A stretch of 64,000 bases of DNA, taken from JAHEEM01 sp036396795. GTDB lineage: Bacteria > Pseudomonadota > Gammaproteobacteria > Steroidobacterales > Rariloculaceae. The first letter of the stretch is position 1. The number at the start of each line of letters is the position of its first letter. The position numbers were made by a program, and so were the translations under genes. The DNA is taken from the NCBI GenBank assembly GCA_036396795.1, contig DASWKF010000085.1:1-64000 (forward strand). Direction: 5' to 3'. Below, in pieces: positions 34,992 to 44,150 of this stretch. The notes under the pieces were generated by a model, which worked only from the letters and a program-made list of their open reading frames with translations, was not told the origin of the DNA and did not search any database.

Positions 34992-35438
34992 ATGAACGTC
35001 ATACGGTATAACCCTTGGGGCGTCATGGACCGGCTTCATCGGGATGTCGACCGGCTGTTCTCGGCTCGGTTGCTGTCCGAGCACGGCGACGACGTCGCGG
35101 AGCTCAGCGACTGGGCCCCCGCGGTGGACATCAAGGAAGAGGACAACCGCTTCCTCATTCGCGCCGACGTCCCGGGCGTCGCGGCCGAGGCCATCGAGAT
35201 CACGATGGACGGCGGCACGCTGAGCCTGCAAGGCCGGCGGGAAACGACGTCGGAAGAGGAAAAGGACGGTCTGCGACGCGTCGAGCGGGTCAGCGGGCGC
35301 TTCTATCGGCGTTTCGCCCTGCCCGACACGGCCGATGCCGAAGGCATCAAGGCCGATTGCAAGGACGGCGTCCTCGAAATTTCGATTCCCAAGCAAGCCA
35401 AGAGCCAGCCGCGGCGGATTCAAATCACTTCCGCCTGA
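34992..35438 (+). CDS. Hsp20-family small heat-shock protein
   Basis: 148-residue ATP-independent chaperone that holds unfolding proteins. The alpha-crystallin domain (about residues 40-135) includes DWAPAVDIKEEDNRF, RADVPGV, and the C-terminal GVLEISIPK strand; the tail ends with the basic KSQPRRIQI, containing an IxI-like motif for oligomer contacts. The start is the ATG following GGAGAGCTAAGCCA, which aligns with the MNVIRYNPWG opening typical of the family. A sigma-32-type promoter lies upstream and a degP homologue follows after 145 nt. Confidence 0.95.
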   Translation: MNVIRYNPWGVMDRLHRDVDRLFSARLLSEHGDDVAELSDWAPAVDIKEEDNRFLIRADVPGVAAEAIEITMDGGTLSLQGRRETTSEEEKDGLRRVERVSGRFYRRFALPDTADAEGIKADCKDGVLEISIPKQAKSQPRRIQITSA

Positions 35439-35457
35439 CGCGTCGATCGTTCGCGGC

Positions 35458-35488
35458 CCGGAGGGGCGCCTTTGAATTCTCCCTCCGG
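35458..35488 (+). other. Inverted repeat downstream of hsp20
   Basis: CCGGAGGG (35458-35465) and CCCTCCGG (35481-35488) form a perfect 8-bp stem with a 15-nt loop, 20 nt after the hsp20 stop. No T-run follows, so it may stabilise the mRNA end or pause polymerase rather than terminate. Confidence 0.4.
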
Positions 35489-35583
35489 TCCCGCGGACGG
35501 CGTGTTGCGACGACTTCGCGCGCCCATGCATCTTTTGCCGAGCATGAGTATTCTTTAGCGCGTACCCTTGAAGGACTGAAACC

Positions 35584-36999
35584 ATGAAGCATCGCATGAG
35601 GAATCCGCGCTCTCGAATCCTCCCGGGCCCAAAGCCCTGGCTGGCGCTAATGCTCGCGACGATCGTCCTTGCCCTGCCGGTTCTCGACGCGGCCGCGCAG
35701 CTTGCCGGGATGCCCGAGGTTCCAAGCCTCGCTCCGGTCATCGATCGGATCGGGCCTGCGGTGGTCAACATCTCGGTTCGCGGCAGCGTCGAAGTCGAGA
35801 ATCCGCTGGCCAACGATCCATTCTTCCGGCGCTTCTTCGGCGTGCCGCCGGGCAACAACGGCCGCCGGGAATTTCAAAGCGCGGGATCCGGCGTCATCGT
35901 CGATGCCGCCGCAGGTTACATCCTGACCAATCATCACGTCGTCGAGAACGCCGACGAGATCACGATCACCTTGGTCGACAACCGCAGCCTCGAGGCGCGG
36001 GTCGTCGGCTCGGATCCCGGCTCGGACATCGCCGTGCTGCAAGTCGACCCGGACGACTTGGCGGAGATGTCGCTCGGCAACTCCGACCAGGTGCGCGTCG
36101 GCGATTTCGTGCTGGCGATCGGCAATCCATTCGGTCTGCAACACACCGTGACCTCGGGCATCGTGAGCGCGATCGGGCGCCGCGGTATCGTCAATCCGGA
36201 GGGCTACGAGGACTTCATCCAGACCGACGCCTCGATCAATCCCGGCAACTCGGGCGGCGCGCTCGTCAACCTCAACGGCGAGCTCATCGGCATCAACTCG
36301 GCGATCTATTCGCGGAGCGGCGGCAACATCGGCATCGGCTTCTCGATCCCGGTGAACATGGCTCGCAGCGTCATGGATCAGATCGTGGAATACGGCAGCG
36401 TCCGCCGCGGCCTGCTCGGCGTCAATATCGCCCCGCTGACGCCGGAGATCGCGGAAAACTACGATCTCGACTCCACCTCGGGTGCGCTGGTCACAGCCGT
36501 GAGCATGGGCTCCGCGGCCGAGCAAGCGGGCCTTCAGATCGGCGACGTGATCGTCAGCGTGAACGATTCGGCCGTCGTCGATCCGGCGGCCTTGCGCAAT
36601 GCCATCGGCCTGCTGCGTCCCGGAGACCGCGTCGAGGTCGGCTTCGTTCGCGACGGCAGGCTGCAGACCGTGACCGCGCTCCTCGACGATCTCGACACGC
36701 CCGCGATCGCGCAGGAGAGCCTGTCGGAAATTGACCCGTCGTTCGAGGGCGCGGAGCTGGCCACCAACAGCGAGTCCCGGCCGGACTACAACGGCGTGCC
36801 CGGGATTCTCGTCACGACCGTCGAAACCGGCAGCCCCGCTGCCGTGCGGGGCCTACGTCCCGGCGATGTGATCACTCACATCAACCGCCAGCCGGTGCGA
36901 ACGCTGGCCGAGGCCCAGGAGATCATCGAGAACGCCCGCACGGTCATCGTGCAGCTGCGGCGCGGCGACCGGGCCCTGCTGCTGCCGATGCGTTATTAG
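35584..36999 (+). CDS. Periplasmic serine protease DegP/MucD family
   Basis: 471-residue HtrA-type protease and chaperone for misfolded envelope proteins. A signal peptide covers about residues 1-39 (ending VLDAAAQ). The trypsin-like domain has the triad in TNHHVV (His), GSDPGSDIAVL (Asp) and INPGNSGGAL (Ser). Two PDZ domains follow (about 270-360 and 395-465). The length and the DPFFRRFFG loop resemble MucD/DegQ. It lies just downstream of hsp20, so a heat-stress link is likely, although I found no convincing separate stress promoter. Confidence 0.95.
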   Translation: MKHRMRNPRSRILPGPKPWLALMLATIVLALPVLDAAAQLAGMPEVPSLAPVIDRIGPAVVNISVRGSVEVENPLANDPFFRRFFGVPPGNNGRREFQSAGSGVIVDAAAGYILTNHHVVENADEITITLVDNRSLEARVVGSDPGSDIAVLQVDPDDLAEMSLGNSDQVRVGDFVLAIGNPFGLQHTVTSGIVSAIGRRGIVNPEGYEDFIQTDASINPGNSGGALVNLNGELIGINSAIYSRSGGNIGIGFSIPVNMARSVMDQIVEYGSVRRGLLGVNIAPLTPEIAENYDLDSTSGALVTAVSMGSAAEQAGLQIGDVIVSVNDSAVVDPAALRNAIGLLRPGDRVEVGFVRDGRLQTVTALLDDLDTPAIAQESLSEIDPSFEGAELATNSESRPDYNGVPGILVTTVETGSPAAVRGLRPGDVITHINRQPVRTLAEAQEIIENARTVIVQLRRGDRALLLPMRY

Positions 37000-37039
37000 C
37001 AGCGATCTCAACATCCCCCCGCGAAGGCGGCTCTGAGCG

Positions 37040-38062
37040 ATGGGCTACAATGAGCCGTCCGGGATTCAGGGCAGTCGAGACTTGAGCTCAGTAGATCTTG
37101 CATCACGCAGAGTATGCATGCTCGGCGGCACGGGTTTCGTCGGCCGTCAGCTGGCGAGCGCCTTGGTCCAGGCGGGCTGCGCCGTCCGCATCCCGACGCG
37201 AAATCGCGAACGCCACCGCGGCTTGCTGGTGCTTCCCGGTGTCGAACTCATCACCGCCGACATCCACAACGAAGCCGCGTTGCGTCGATTGCTGGCCGAT
37301 TGCGACACGGTCATCAATTTGGTCGGCATACTGCACGACAGGCATCGCGACGGTCGAAGCTTTCAACACGTGCACGTCGCGCTGGTGGAGAAGCTGATCG
37401 CGGCGAGCCTGGACACGGGCGTCAGCCGCTACCTGCACATGAGCGCCCTCAAGGCGAACGCCGACCACGGCCCCAGCCACTATCTGCGTAGCAAGGGCAG
37501 CGCCGAACGTGCGATAAAAACTCTCGCGGGAGGCGGCATCGACTACACGATCTTTCAGCCCTCGGTCATCTTCGGCGCCGGTGATTCCTTCACCAATCTC
37601 TTCGCGCGTCTGCTGCGTGCGTTTCCGGTCCTGCCGCTGGCGAGGCCGGAGGCACGCTTCGCGCCGGTGTACGTCGCGAATGTCGCGCACGCCTTCCGCG
37701 CGGCGCTCGGCGACCCTGCTGCCGCGTCGAGCAAGACTTACCAGATCTGCGGGCCGGACATCATGTCGCTGCGAGAGATCGTCGCCGAGGTCGCTCGCGT
37801 GCTCGGGCTGCACCGGTTGATCATCGGCCTGCCCAACGGGCTGGCGAGAACTCAGGCATTGATGATGGACTATCTGCTGCGGGGCAGGCTGTTCTCCACC
37901 GACAGCTACAAGTCGCTGGCGGTCGCGAGCGTGTGCACCGAGAACGGCCTCGCCGAGCTAGGCGTTCGCGCCGCTTCGCTGCGCGTCGTGCTCCCCGGCT
38001 ATCTCAAGGGGGCGGGTAACCAGCGCGCGTTATCCGCTCTGCGCCAGAACGCGAGCCGCTAG
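37040..38062 (+). CDS. NDUFA9-like NAD(P)-binding epimerase/SDR family protein
   Basis: 340-residue atypical SDR related to the complex I accessory subunit NDUFA9. The nucleotide motif is MLGGTGFVGRQLA near residues 27-40 and an active-site-like HYLRSKGSAERA (Tyr-x3-Lys) follows near 152-163. The C-terminal half has the family's hydrophobic FQPSVIFGAGDSFTNLFARLL. The enzymatic substrate in bacteria is unknown. Its final 59 nt overlap the 3' end of the convergent aminopeptidase gene, so one of the two ends is unusual or both share coding sequence. Confidence 0.85.
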   Translation: MGYNEPSGIQGSRDLSSVDLASRRVCMLGGTGFVGRQLASALVQAGCAVRIPTRNRERHRGLLVLPGVELITADIHNEAALRRLLADCDTVINLVGILHDRHRDGRSFQHVHVALVEKLIAASLDTGVSRYLHMSALKANADHGPSHYLRSKGSAERAIKTLAGGGIDYTIFQPSVIFGAGDSFTNLFARLLRAFPVLPLARPEARFAPVYVANVAHAFRAALGDPAAASSKTYQICGPDIMSLREIVAEVARVLGLHRLIIGLPNGLARTQALMMDYLLRGRLFSTDSYKSLAVASVCTENGLAELGVRAASLRVVLPGYLKGAGNQRALSALRQNASR

Positions 38063-39110
38063 CCTCGGCCGCATCCAACCAGCCTTGCAAGCGTGCCGCG
38101 CGCCGGTCTTCGGCCAGCTCGGCCAAGGTCTGCATCTGCGCGTAAAACGCCGCCAGGCCTTCGCGCTCGAGATACCAGGTGAGTCCGGGCAACCAACGGC
38201 GGTAGGTCGCCACCGACGCGAGTTGCGCGTTGTTGAGCGGCTGCGCGAACCAGGCATCGTATTCGGTCACGCCGCCCCAGCCGGCCTTGGAGATCTCGTA
38301 TTCGGCGCGCATCGCATCGAAGGCCGCCCGTTTCGCCGCGCGTTTTGCTTCGTCCGACAGATCCGACGCATAGATCTCCAGCAGACGGGCCTGCTGAGCG
38401 GCGATCAAATCGGCGAAGTCGGCGTGTCGCTCGAGTCCGCGGCGAAACGCCTCCACGGTCTCGGGCGAGCCATGCGCGGACAGCCAGGCAGCGGTTCCAT
38501 GCTGCTGGACGGCGGTCGCGAACGCCTCGTTGAAGTCGCTGTCGCCTTTTAAATAGAGCTTCTGGTGGGCGAGCTCGTGGAACAGGATGCCCGCGACGTA
38601 GTGCTCGCCGCCGGCCAGCATCGTGTTCAACACCGGATCGTCGAAATAGCCCAGCGTGGAATAGGCGTTCGCGCCGGCCAGGTAGGTGTCGAGGCCTTGA
38701 TTCTCCAGCTTCGCGACGAAGCGCTCCGCGTCCGCGCGCTCGAAGTAGCCGCGATAGCTCACGCAGCCGAGCAGCGGGAAACACCATCTCGCCGGCTCGA
38801 CGGCGAATTCCTCGGTGGCGACGACGTTCCAGACGACGTAGGGTCGCCCGAGATCGACGTAGCTTCGATAGCTTTCGTTGTCGGGCAGCGCGAGGTGCTC
38901 GACGGCGAACCGGCGCATCTCGACGACGAGCTCGAGCGTCTCCCTGACGCCGGGTTTTTGCCGCGGGTCCGCGAGCACTGCCTCGATGGGCTCGCGGCCT
39001 CGCAGCAAGGCGAGATGACCGGCGGCCGCCTGCCAGTAGTACGGTAATGCGCAACCTGAAACGGCGAAAGCGACGGCCGTGACACCCACGCTCCTGGCGA
39101 TCGAACGCAT
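38004..39110 (-). CDS. Zinc aminopeptidase-like lipoprotein
   Basis: 368-residue predicted lipoprotein of the bacterial Aminopep (Pfam PF10023) family. The signal peptide ends in the lipobox AVSGCALPYY, with the cysteine as probable acylation site. The zinc motif FHELAHQKLY (HExxH) is followed at the expected distance by NEAFATAVQQ (third ligand Glu). Substrate unknown. The ATG at 39110 gives the signal peptide its normal length. The C-terminal end overlaps the convergent NDUFA9-like gene. Confidence 0.87.
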   Translation of the reverse strand: MRSIARSVGVTAVAFAVSGCALPYYWQAAAGHLALLRGREPIEAVLADPRQKPGVRETLELVVEMRRFAVEHLALPDNESYRSYVDLGRPYVVWNVVATEEFAVEPARWCFPLLGCVSYRGYFERADAERFVAKLENQGLDTYLAGANAYSTLGYFDDPVLNTMLAGGEHYVAGILFHELAHQKLYLKGDSDFNEAFATAVQQHGTAAWLSAHGSPETVEAFRRGLERHADFADLIAAQQARLLEIYASDLSDEAKRAAKRAAFDAMRAEYEISKAGWGGVTEYDAWFAQPLNNAQLASVATYRRWLPGLTWYLEREGLAAFYAQMQTLAELAEDRRAARLQGWLDAAEASGSRSGAERITRAGYPPP

Positions 39111-39153
39111 GCGCGAAACCTTAGCACGCCGCACGCTACGGTATGATGCGGCC

Positions 39154-40380
39154 ATGGAAATTTTCGAGGTCGGCGGCGCCGTGCGCGACGCCTTGCTCGG
39201 ACGGCCGGTCAAAGAGCGCGACTGGGTTGTCGTCGGCGCGACCTCCGACGAGCTCGAAAAGCTCGGCTACCGGCGGGTCGGCAAGGACTTCCCCGTGTTC
39301 CTACACCCGCAGACGGGTGAGGAGTACGCGCTGGCGCGCACCGAGACCAAGGTCGCGCCCGGCTATCATGGCTTCGACGTCGACGCGACACCCGCGGTGA
39401 GCCTCGAGGAGGATCTCGGCCGGCGTGATCTGACGATCAACGCGATGGCGCGGGACTCGAGCGGCAGAATCATCGACCCCTACGGAGGGCAACGCGACCT
39501 CGCGGCCAAGCGCCTGCGCCACGTCTCCAACGCCTTCTGCGAGGACCCGCTGCGGGTGCTGCGCGTGGCGCGATTCCTCGCGCGGTTCCACGAGCTCGGG
39601 TTCACGGTCGCGGACGAGACGATCTCGCTCATGCGAACCGTCGTCGATGCCGGCGAGCTCGGCGCGTTGCGGCCCGAGCGCGTCTGGCGCGAGACCGAGC
39701 AGGCGTTGCGGGAACCGTCGCCGCAGCAGTACTTCGAAACGCTGCGGGCTTGTGGCGCGCTCGCCGTCGTATTCCCCGAGATCGAGGCATTGTTCGGCGT
39801 GCCCCAGTCGCCGCGCTGGCACCCGGAAATCGACACCGGAGTGCATACCCTCATGGCGCTGCGCGTCGCGGCGAGTCTGTCGCCGGATCCAGCCGTGAGA
39901 TTCGCCGTGCTGATACACGACCTCGGCAAGGCCGCGACGTCCGCGGCGCTGCTTCCGGCTCACCGCGGTCACGAACAGCGCTCCGTGGAGATCATCGAGA
40001 ATCTCTGCAAGCGGCTTCCCGTGCCGCGCCGCTATCGCGAGCTCGCGCTCTGCGTCGCCCGCTACCACGGGATCATTCATCGCGCCGCGGAGCTGCGCGC
40101 GAGCACGCTGTTCAAGGTCATCGAGGCGACCGACGCGATCCGCCGACCGGAACGCCTCGAAGCCGTGCTCACGGCCTGCGAAGCGGATGCGCGGGGGCGC
40201 AAGGGGCTGGAAGCGCGGCCCTACCCGCAGCGCGAACGCCTGCTCGCCGCGCTCGCCGCAGCCGCCGCCACGAGCAGCCAGGATCTCGATCCCGAGTTGA
40301 CGGGCGCCGCGCTCGGGGAGGCGTTGCGGCAGCGCCGCATCGCAGCCATTCGTGCCGCGTTAGCGCCCGCGGGCGAGTGA
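39154..40380 (+). CDS. cca: Multifunctional CCA tRNA nucleotidyltransferase
   Basis: 408-residue enzyme that builds or repairs the tRNA 3' CCA end. The N-terminal EVGGAVRDALLG and KERDWVVVGAT carry the nucleotidyltransferase loop and catalytic acidic residues, with RRDLTINAMA and EDPLRVLRVARFLARF next. A C-terminal HD domain with LIHDLGKAATS suggests the 2',3'-cyclic phosphodiesterase and phosphatase activities of the E. coli type. The ATG at 39154 starts the conserved EIFEVGGAVRD; the earlier frame overlaps the divergent gene. Confidence 0.96.
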   Translation: MEIFEVGGAVRDALLGRPVKERDWVVVGATSDELEKLGYRRVGKDFPVFLHPQTGEEYALARTETKVAPGYHGFDVDATPAVSLEEDLGRRDLTINAMARDSSGRIIDPYGGQRDLAAKRLRHVSNAFCEDPLRVLRVARFLARFHELGFTVADETISLMRTVVDAGELGALRPERVWRETEQALREPSPQQYFETLRACGALAVVFPEIEALFGVPQSPRWHPEIDTGVHTLMALRVAASLSPDPAVRFAVLIHDLGKAATSAALLPAHRGHEQRSVEIIENLCKRLPVPRRYRELALCVARYHGIIHRAAELRASTLFKVIEATDAIRRPERLEAVLTACEADARGRKGLEARPYPQRERLLAALAAAAATSSQDLDPELTGAALGEALRQRRIAAIRAALAPAGE

Positions 40381-40395
40381 CGGCTCGCCGAGCGC

Positions 40396-41544
40396 TCACA
40401 GGCGGTCGCGAAAATCCCGCCCCGGCAGAGGCTCGAGATCGAGGCCGCGGCGGAGCAGCAACAGCTTGAACCGCTCCCCCATCTCGCCGGGCAGGACGAG
40501 CGTTTTCAAGGCGCGGCTATACTCGCGATAGTCCCGCTCACCGAGCCGCTCGAGTCGATGCTGCGCATCACAGTGCAGCAGGAACTGCCCCTGGGTCGTG
40601 AATCCCGCCACTTCCAGCCCGGCCGCCTGCGCGGCATCGGCGCAAGCGCTGAAGTCCACCCAGGCACTGATGTCTTGCAGACCCGGCCAAAGAAACGGAT
40701 CGGCATGCGCCCGGTGACGGTAGTGGCAGGTCAAGGTGCCCCGGTAGCGCGAAGGATGGTAGTACTCGCGTCTCACCAAGCCGTAGTCGATCAGGAGCAC
40801 GGCGCCGCGCACGAGTGACTCGGTGACGCTCTTTAGCCAGGATGGCAGCATCAGGCACAGCTCGGAGCGAAACCCGTCCGGCAATGTCAGGCCGAGGTCA
40901 CGTTCCAGCGCCTCCACGGCGGATGAGAGCGCCTCGTCTCGTGGCCCTTCGAGCCAAACGAAGCGTCCTTGACGCCAGCCGACACCGAGCGGCCTGACTC
41001 GGGAGGCGCGCTTGACGAAACGCGCCACCGGCAGTGCATCGAGCACTTCGTTGGCGAGCACGATGCCCTCGAACGGCGCGGCCGGCGGCGCATCGAGCCA
41101 TTCGACTTGCGCGGCCATGGCCGCGAGGCGCTGCCGTTGGCGCTGCTTCAGATCGGCGCTGGTCTCGATTATCCGGTACGCAGGCGCAGCTTCGCCGGTC
41201 TCCCGCCATGCCTCGAGGATGGACTGCGCGAGCGCCCCGCTGCCCGCGCCGAGCTCGAGCACGACTGGCCGCACCAGGGATTCGAGCCAGTCCGCCATCC
41301 GCGCCGCCAGGATCTGCCCGAGCAAGGGCGAGAGCTCGGGCGCCGTCACGAAATCACCCTCTGGGCCGAGCTTGACGCTGCCGGCGCTGTAGTAACCCAG
41401 GCCCGGCTCATACAAGGCCCGCTGCATGAACCGATCGAAGCCGATCCAGCCGCCGCCGGCATCGATCTCGGCGCGAACCCTTGCCGTCAAGCGCGTGCTG
41501 AGATCCCTCGCCGCGGCGTCGGGTTCTGGCACGCTCAGGGACAT
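40396..41544 (-). CDS. MidA/NDUFAF7-like SAM-dependent methyltransferase
   Basis: 382-residue class I methyltransferase of the MidA (DUF185) family, whose eukaryotic member methylates an arginine of a complex I subunit. Characteristic segments are GYYSAGSVKLGPEGDFVTAPELSPLLG and the SAM motif VVLELGAGSGALAQSI, followed by ANEVLDALPVARF. Its bacterial target is not known. The ATG at 41544 matches the family start; the same frame runs on upstream only as a shadow of the opposite-strand gene. It is divergent from the pteridine-reductase gene. Confidence 0.9.
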   Translation of the reverse strand: MSLSVPEPDAAARDLSTRLTARVRAEIDAGGGWIGFDRFMQRALYEPGLGYYSAGSVKLGPEGDFVTAPELSPLLGQILAARMADWLESLVRPVVLELGAGSGALAQSILEAWRETGEAAPAYRIIETSADLKQRQRQRLAAMAAQVEWLDAPPAAPFEGIVLANEVLDALPVARFVKRASRVRPLGVGWRQGRFVWLEGPRDEALSSAVEALERDLGLTLPDGFRSELCLMLPSWLKSVTESLVRGAVLLIDYGLVRREYYHPSRYRGTLTCHYRHRAHADPFLWPGLQDISAWVDFSACADAAQAAGLEVAGFTTQGQFLLHCDAQHRLERLGERDYREYSRALKTLVLPGEMGERFKLLLLRRGLDLEPLPGRDFRDRL

Positions 41545-41619
41545 AGGGCTTCGGCCTCGGCAGCGACAGACGACTGCGATAGTGTAACCTTGGCAGCCGT
41601 CGATCCCCGCGGAGCTTGA

Positions 41620-42381
41620 GTGGCAGACGCAGTACCCAAGACGACGCTCGAGGGCCGGTGGGCCCTGGTAACGGGCGCGGCCAAGCGCATCGGCGCGGCG
41701 ATCGCCGAAGGCCTGCACGAAGCCGGCGCGAACGTCGCAGTTCACTACATGAGCTCGGCCGACGAGGCGCAGTCCCTCGTCGACGGGCTCAACGCCAAGC
41801 GCGCCGCGTCGGCATTCGCCGTGCGGGCGGACCTGGGCGATGTCGAAGCGCTGCAGCCGATGCTCGCAAGCGTGCTCGAACGCGCCGGAAGGCTCGATAT
41901 TCTCGTCAACAACGCCTCGAGCTTCTATCCGACGCCGCTCGGCTCCATCACCGAAGCGCAGTGGGACGACCTGGTCGGCAGCAATCTCAAGGCGCCCCTG
42001 TTCCTCAGTCAGGCCGCGCTGCCGAGCCTCGTCGAATCCAAGGGCGTCATCGTCAACATCGTCGACGTCCACGCGCAACGGCCGCTGCGAAACCACGCGC
42101 TCTACGGCGTCGCCAAGGCGGGGCTCGCGATGCTGACGCGTTCGCTCGCCAGGGATCTCGCTCCGAACGTTCGCGTCAACGGCGTCTCGCCCGGTGCGAT
42201 CCTGTGGCCCGAGAACGGCATGCCGGAGCGTATTCGCGATAGCATCATCCGCGAGATACCGCTGCAGCGCTCCGGCGAGCCCGGCGACATCGCCGCTGCG
42301 GTCGTGTTCCTGGTTCGCGACGCAGCCTACGTCACCGGACAGATCATCGCCGTCGACGGCGGCCGCAGCATCGGTTGGTAA
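41620..42381 (+). CDS. Pteridine reductase (FolM-like SDR)
   Basis: 253-residue short-chain dehydrogenase. The cofactor motif TGAAKRIGAAIA, with Arg in the TGxxxRxG loop, and HYMSSADEA are typical of NADPH-dependent pteridine reductases. The active site is DVHAQRPLRNHALYGVAKAGL (Tyr-x3-Lys). It probably reduces dihydrobiopterin or dihydrofolate in pterin/folate metabolism, fitting the folB gene a short distance away. Translation begins at a GTG with a GGAG sequence upstream. Confidence 0.9.
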   Translation: MADAVPKTTLEGRWALVTGAAKRIGAAIAEGLHEAGANVAVHYMSSADEAQSLVDGLNAKRAASAFAVRADLGDVEALQPMLASVLERAGRLDILVNNASSFYPTPLGSITEAQWDDLVGSNLKAPLFLSQAALPSLVESKGVIVNIVDVHAQRPLRNHALYGVAKAGLAMLTRSLARDLAPNVRVNGVSPGAILWPENGMPERIRDSIIREIPLQRSGEPGDIAAAVVFLVRDAAYVTGQIIAVDGGRSIGW

Positions 42382-42397
42382 AGACCGTCGGCGCGCG

Positions 42398-43786
42398 CTA
42401 GAAGGCGCCGGCATAGCGACGTGCCGCCGAGGCCGAGGGACCGAGCGGCGGGTCTTGAAGCGCGAAGGCCGGGGCTCCCGGCTTGGCGAGTGCCGCGGCG
42501 GCCGGGCAAGCACCATGCTCCACGAAATGCAGCGCACCGGCGAGCGACGCCTCCAGCGGATCCCCAACGGCTCGCTCGAGCTCGTCGGCCGCCGCGCAAT
42601 CTGTCGGCAGGCCGTCGTAGAAACCGCCCTCACCCAAGGCGTTGACGGTCTCGAAGGTTACCGCCCGAAGCAGGCGCTGGCCGCCGCAATAGCCGAGCGC
42701 CGACTGGCCCACGGGCTTGCCGAAGGTAGCCGATCCGACCAGCGCCACGACGGTATGCGGCCGCAAGCCGTTGATCACCAGCTCGCTCGCCGAAGCCGAG
42801 CTGCCCGTGGTGATGAACACGACCTGCTGCAACAGCGACAACGAGTTGGCGCGCTGCGTAAATCGCGTGACCGCGTTGAGCAGGCTCTTGGCGCTGTTGA
42901 AGCGGGTCTCGGATTGCACTTCACCGGCGGCCACGAACCCGCCGATCAGATCGTTCAGACGCCCGGCTGTCGCCACCAGGCCGCCGCCGTTATAGCGCAG
43001 ATCGACGACGAGCGCCGTTGCCGAGGCAGCCTCGAACTCGGCGAAGGCCTGCTCGAGCTCTGCGTCGGCGGTCGAAACAAAGGTCCTGAGATCGAGGTAG
43101 GCCACGCGCTCGCCGCCGGCGTCGAAAATCGCCGTGAGCGGCACCGGGTCGATCGTTACGACCGCCTTCGCGAGCGTGACGTCGAGCTCGACAGCGTCGA
43201 GATCGCGGACGCTCAGCGTGCGCGTGACGCCGACGCTGTCGGGGCCGAGAGCGGCGCTCAAGCCCTCGGCCTGATTGATCTCTGCGATGCTGCGGCCATC
43301 CACGGCGAGCATGCGAAAGCCGCGCGCGAGCCCCGCGGCGGCCGCCGGTGATCCGGCGAAGACTTGAGTCAGCCTAAGGTCCGCGTTCATCGGCGGGTCC
43401 GCGAATTTCGAGCCGAAGCCGAAGCCTACGAACTGCCCCTCGCCGAAGAACTGCTGATCCGCGGCGGCGGTCGTCAAGAAGCTGAAATCCCGGTCGAACT
43501 CTTCGGGACGATAGCGCAGGAACGCGAGCAGCTCCTCAGCGTCAGCGAAGCCGGCGAGATCAAGCGCAACGTATTTCTGCTGTTGATCCGGCTCGTCGTT
43601 GAAGAAATACCACTCGCGGATGAGCTCGGCGACGGCTTGTTTTTGCGCGTCGACGCTGCAGCCGAACGCCGCCTGCTTGCCGCTCGAGCCGCCGCTGCAA
43701 GCCGCGATGGCCGCCAGCGCCAAGCCCAAGCCGAGCAGGCCGAATCGAGTGATCCATCGCGCTTTGCCGGCGCAAGCGTCAATCAA
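42398..43786 (-). CDS. S41-family peptidase lipoprotein
   Basis: 462-residue C-terminal-processing-peptidase-like protein. The N-terminus has a signal peptide with lipobox LAAIAACSGGSSG. A PDZ-like segment (about 125-180, with FAGSPAAAAGLARG) precedes the S41 core: VDLRYNGGGLV, the nucleophile in TTGSSASASELVINGL and the Lys in GSATFGKPVGQ. It probably cleaves periplasmic or surface proteins; substrate unknown. It begins with a TTG that overlaps the folB stop by 8 nt (TTGATTGA). Confidence 0.88.
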   Translation of the reverse strand: MIDACAGKARWITRFGLLGLGLALAAIAACSGGSSGKQAAFGCSVDAQKQAVAELIREWYFFNDEPDQQQKYVALDLAGFADAEELLAFLRYRPEEFDRDFSFLTTAAADQQFFGEGQFVGFGFGSKFADPPMNADLRLTQVFAGSPAAAAGLARGFRMLAVDGRSIAEINQAEGLSAALGPDSVGVTRTLSVRDLDAVELDVTLAKAVVTIDPVPLTAIFDAGGERVAYLDLRTFVSTADAELEQAFAEFEAASATALVVDLRYNGGGLVATAGRLNDLIGGFVAAGEVQSETRFNSAKSLLNAVTRFTQRANSLSLLQQVVFITTGSSASASELVINGLRPHTVVALVGSATFGKPVGQSALGYCGGQRLLRAVTFETVNALGEGGFYDGLPTDCAAADELERAVGDPLEASLAGALHFVEHGACPAAAALAKPGAPAFALQDPPLGPSASAARRYAGAF

Positions 43787-44144
43787 CGAAATCTTCCCCG
43801 GTTCGCTCGATGCTGATGCCGACTGTGCGCGAGCCCCGTATCGCTCCCGGCTTGGCTACCGCGACGCGAATCCAACCGACTCCGAACTCCCTGACGACGA
43901 CGCGGGCGATGGCCTCGGCCAGGGATTCGACCAGCTCGAATTCCGACTCGGCGACGAGCTCCACCACGCGCTTCGCCACATCGCGATAGTTGAGCGTCGA
44001 GTCGACCGCATCGGCGGTCGCAGCACGTCTGGCGTCCGTCGCCATCTCGAGGTCGATGCTGACGGTCTGCTTGACGCGCCGCTCCCATTCCCAGATGCCG
44101 ATGACGGCCTCCACCTGGAGCTCGCGAAGAAAGATCTTGTCCAT
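43779..44144 (-). CDS. folB: Dihydroneopterin aldolase
   Basis: 121-residue folate-pathway enzyme that cleaves 7,8-dihydroneopterin to 6-hydroxymethyl-dihydropterin and glycolaldehyde. Family features include the opening DKIFLRELQVEAVIGIWEWER with the substrate Glu, DSTLNYRDVAKRVVEL, and the C-terminal KPGAIRGSRTVGISIER with the active-site Lys. It starts 6 nt after tsaD and overlaps the S41 protease gene by 8 nt. Confidence 0.95.
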   Translation of the reverse strand: MDKIFLRELQVEAVIGIWEWERRVKQTVSIDLEMATDARRAATADAVDSTLNYRDVAKRVVELVAESEFELVESLAEAIARVVVREFGVGWIRVAVAKPGAIRGSRTVGISIERTGEDFVD

Positions 44145-44150
44145 CTGACG

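Noticed and set aside
35500..35583. Possible sigma-32 promoter for the DegP-like gene (CCCATGCAT)
   Set aside because: No CTTGAA-like -35 lies at the required distance.
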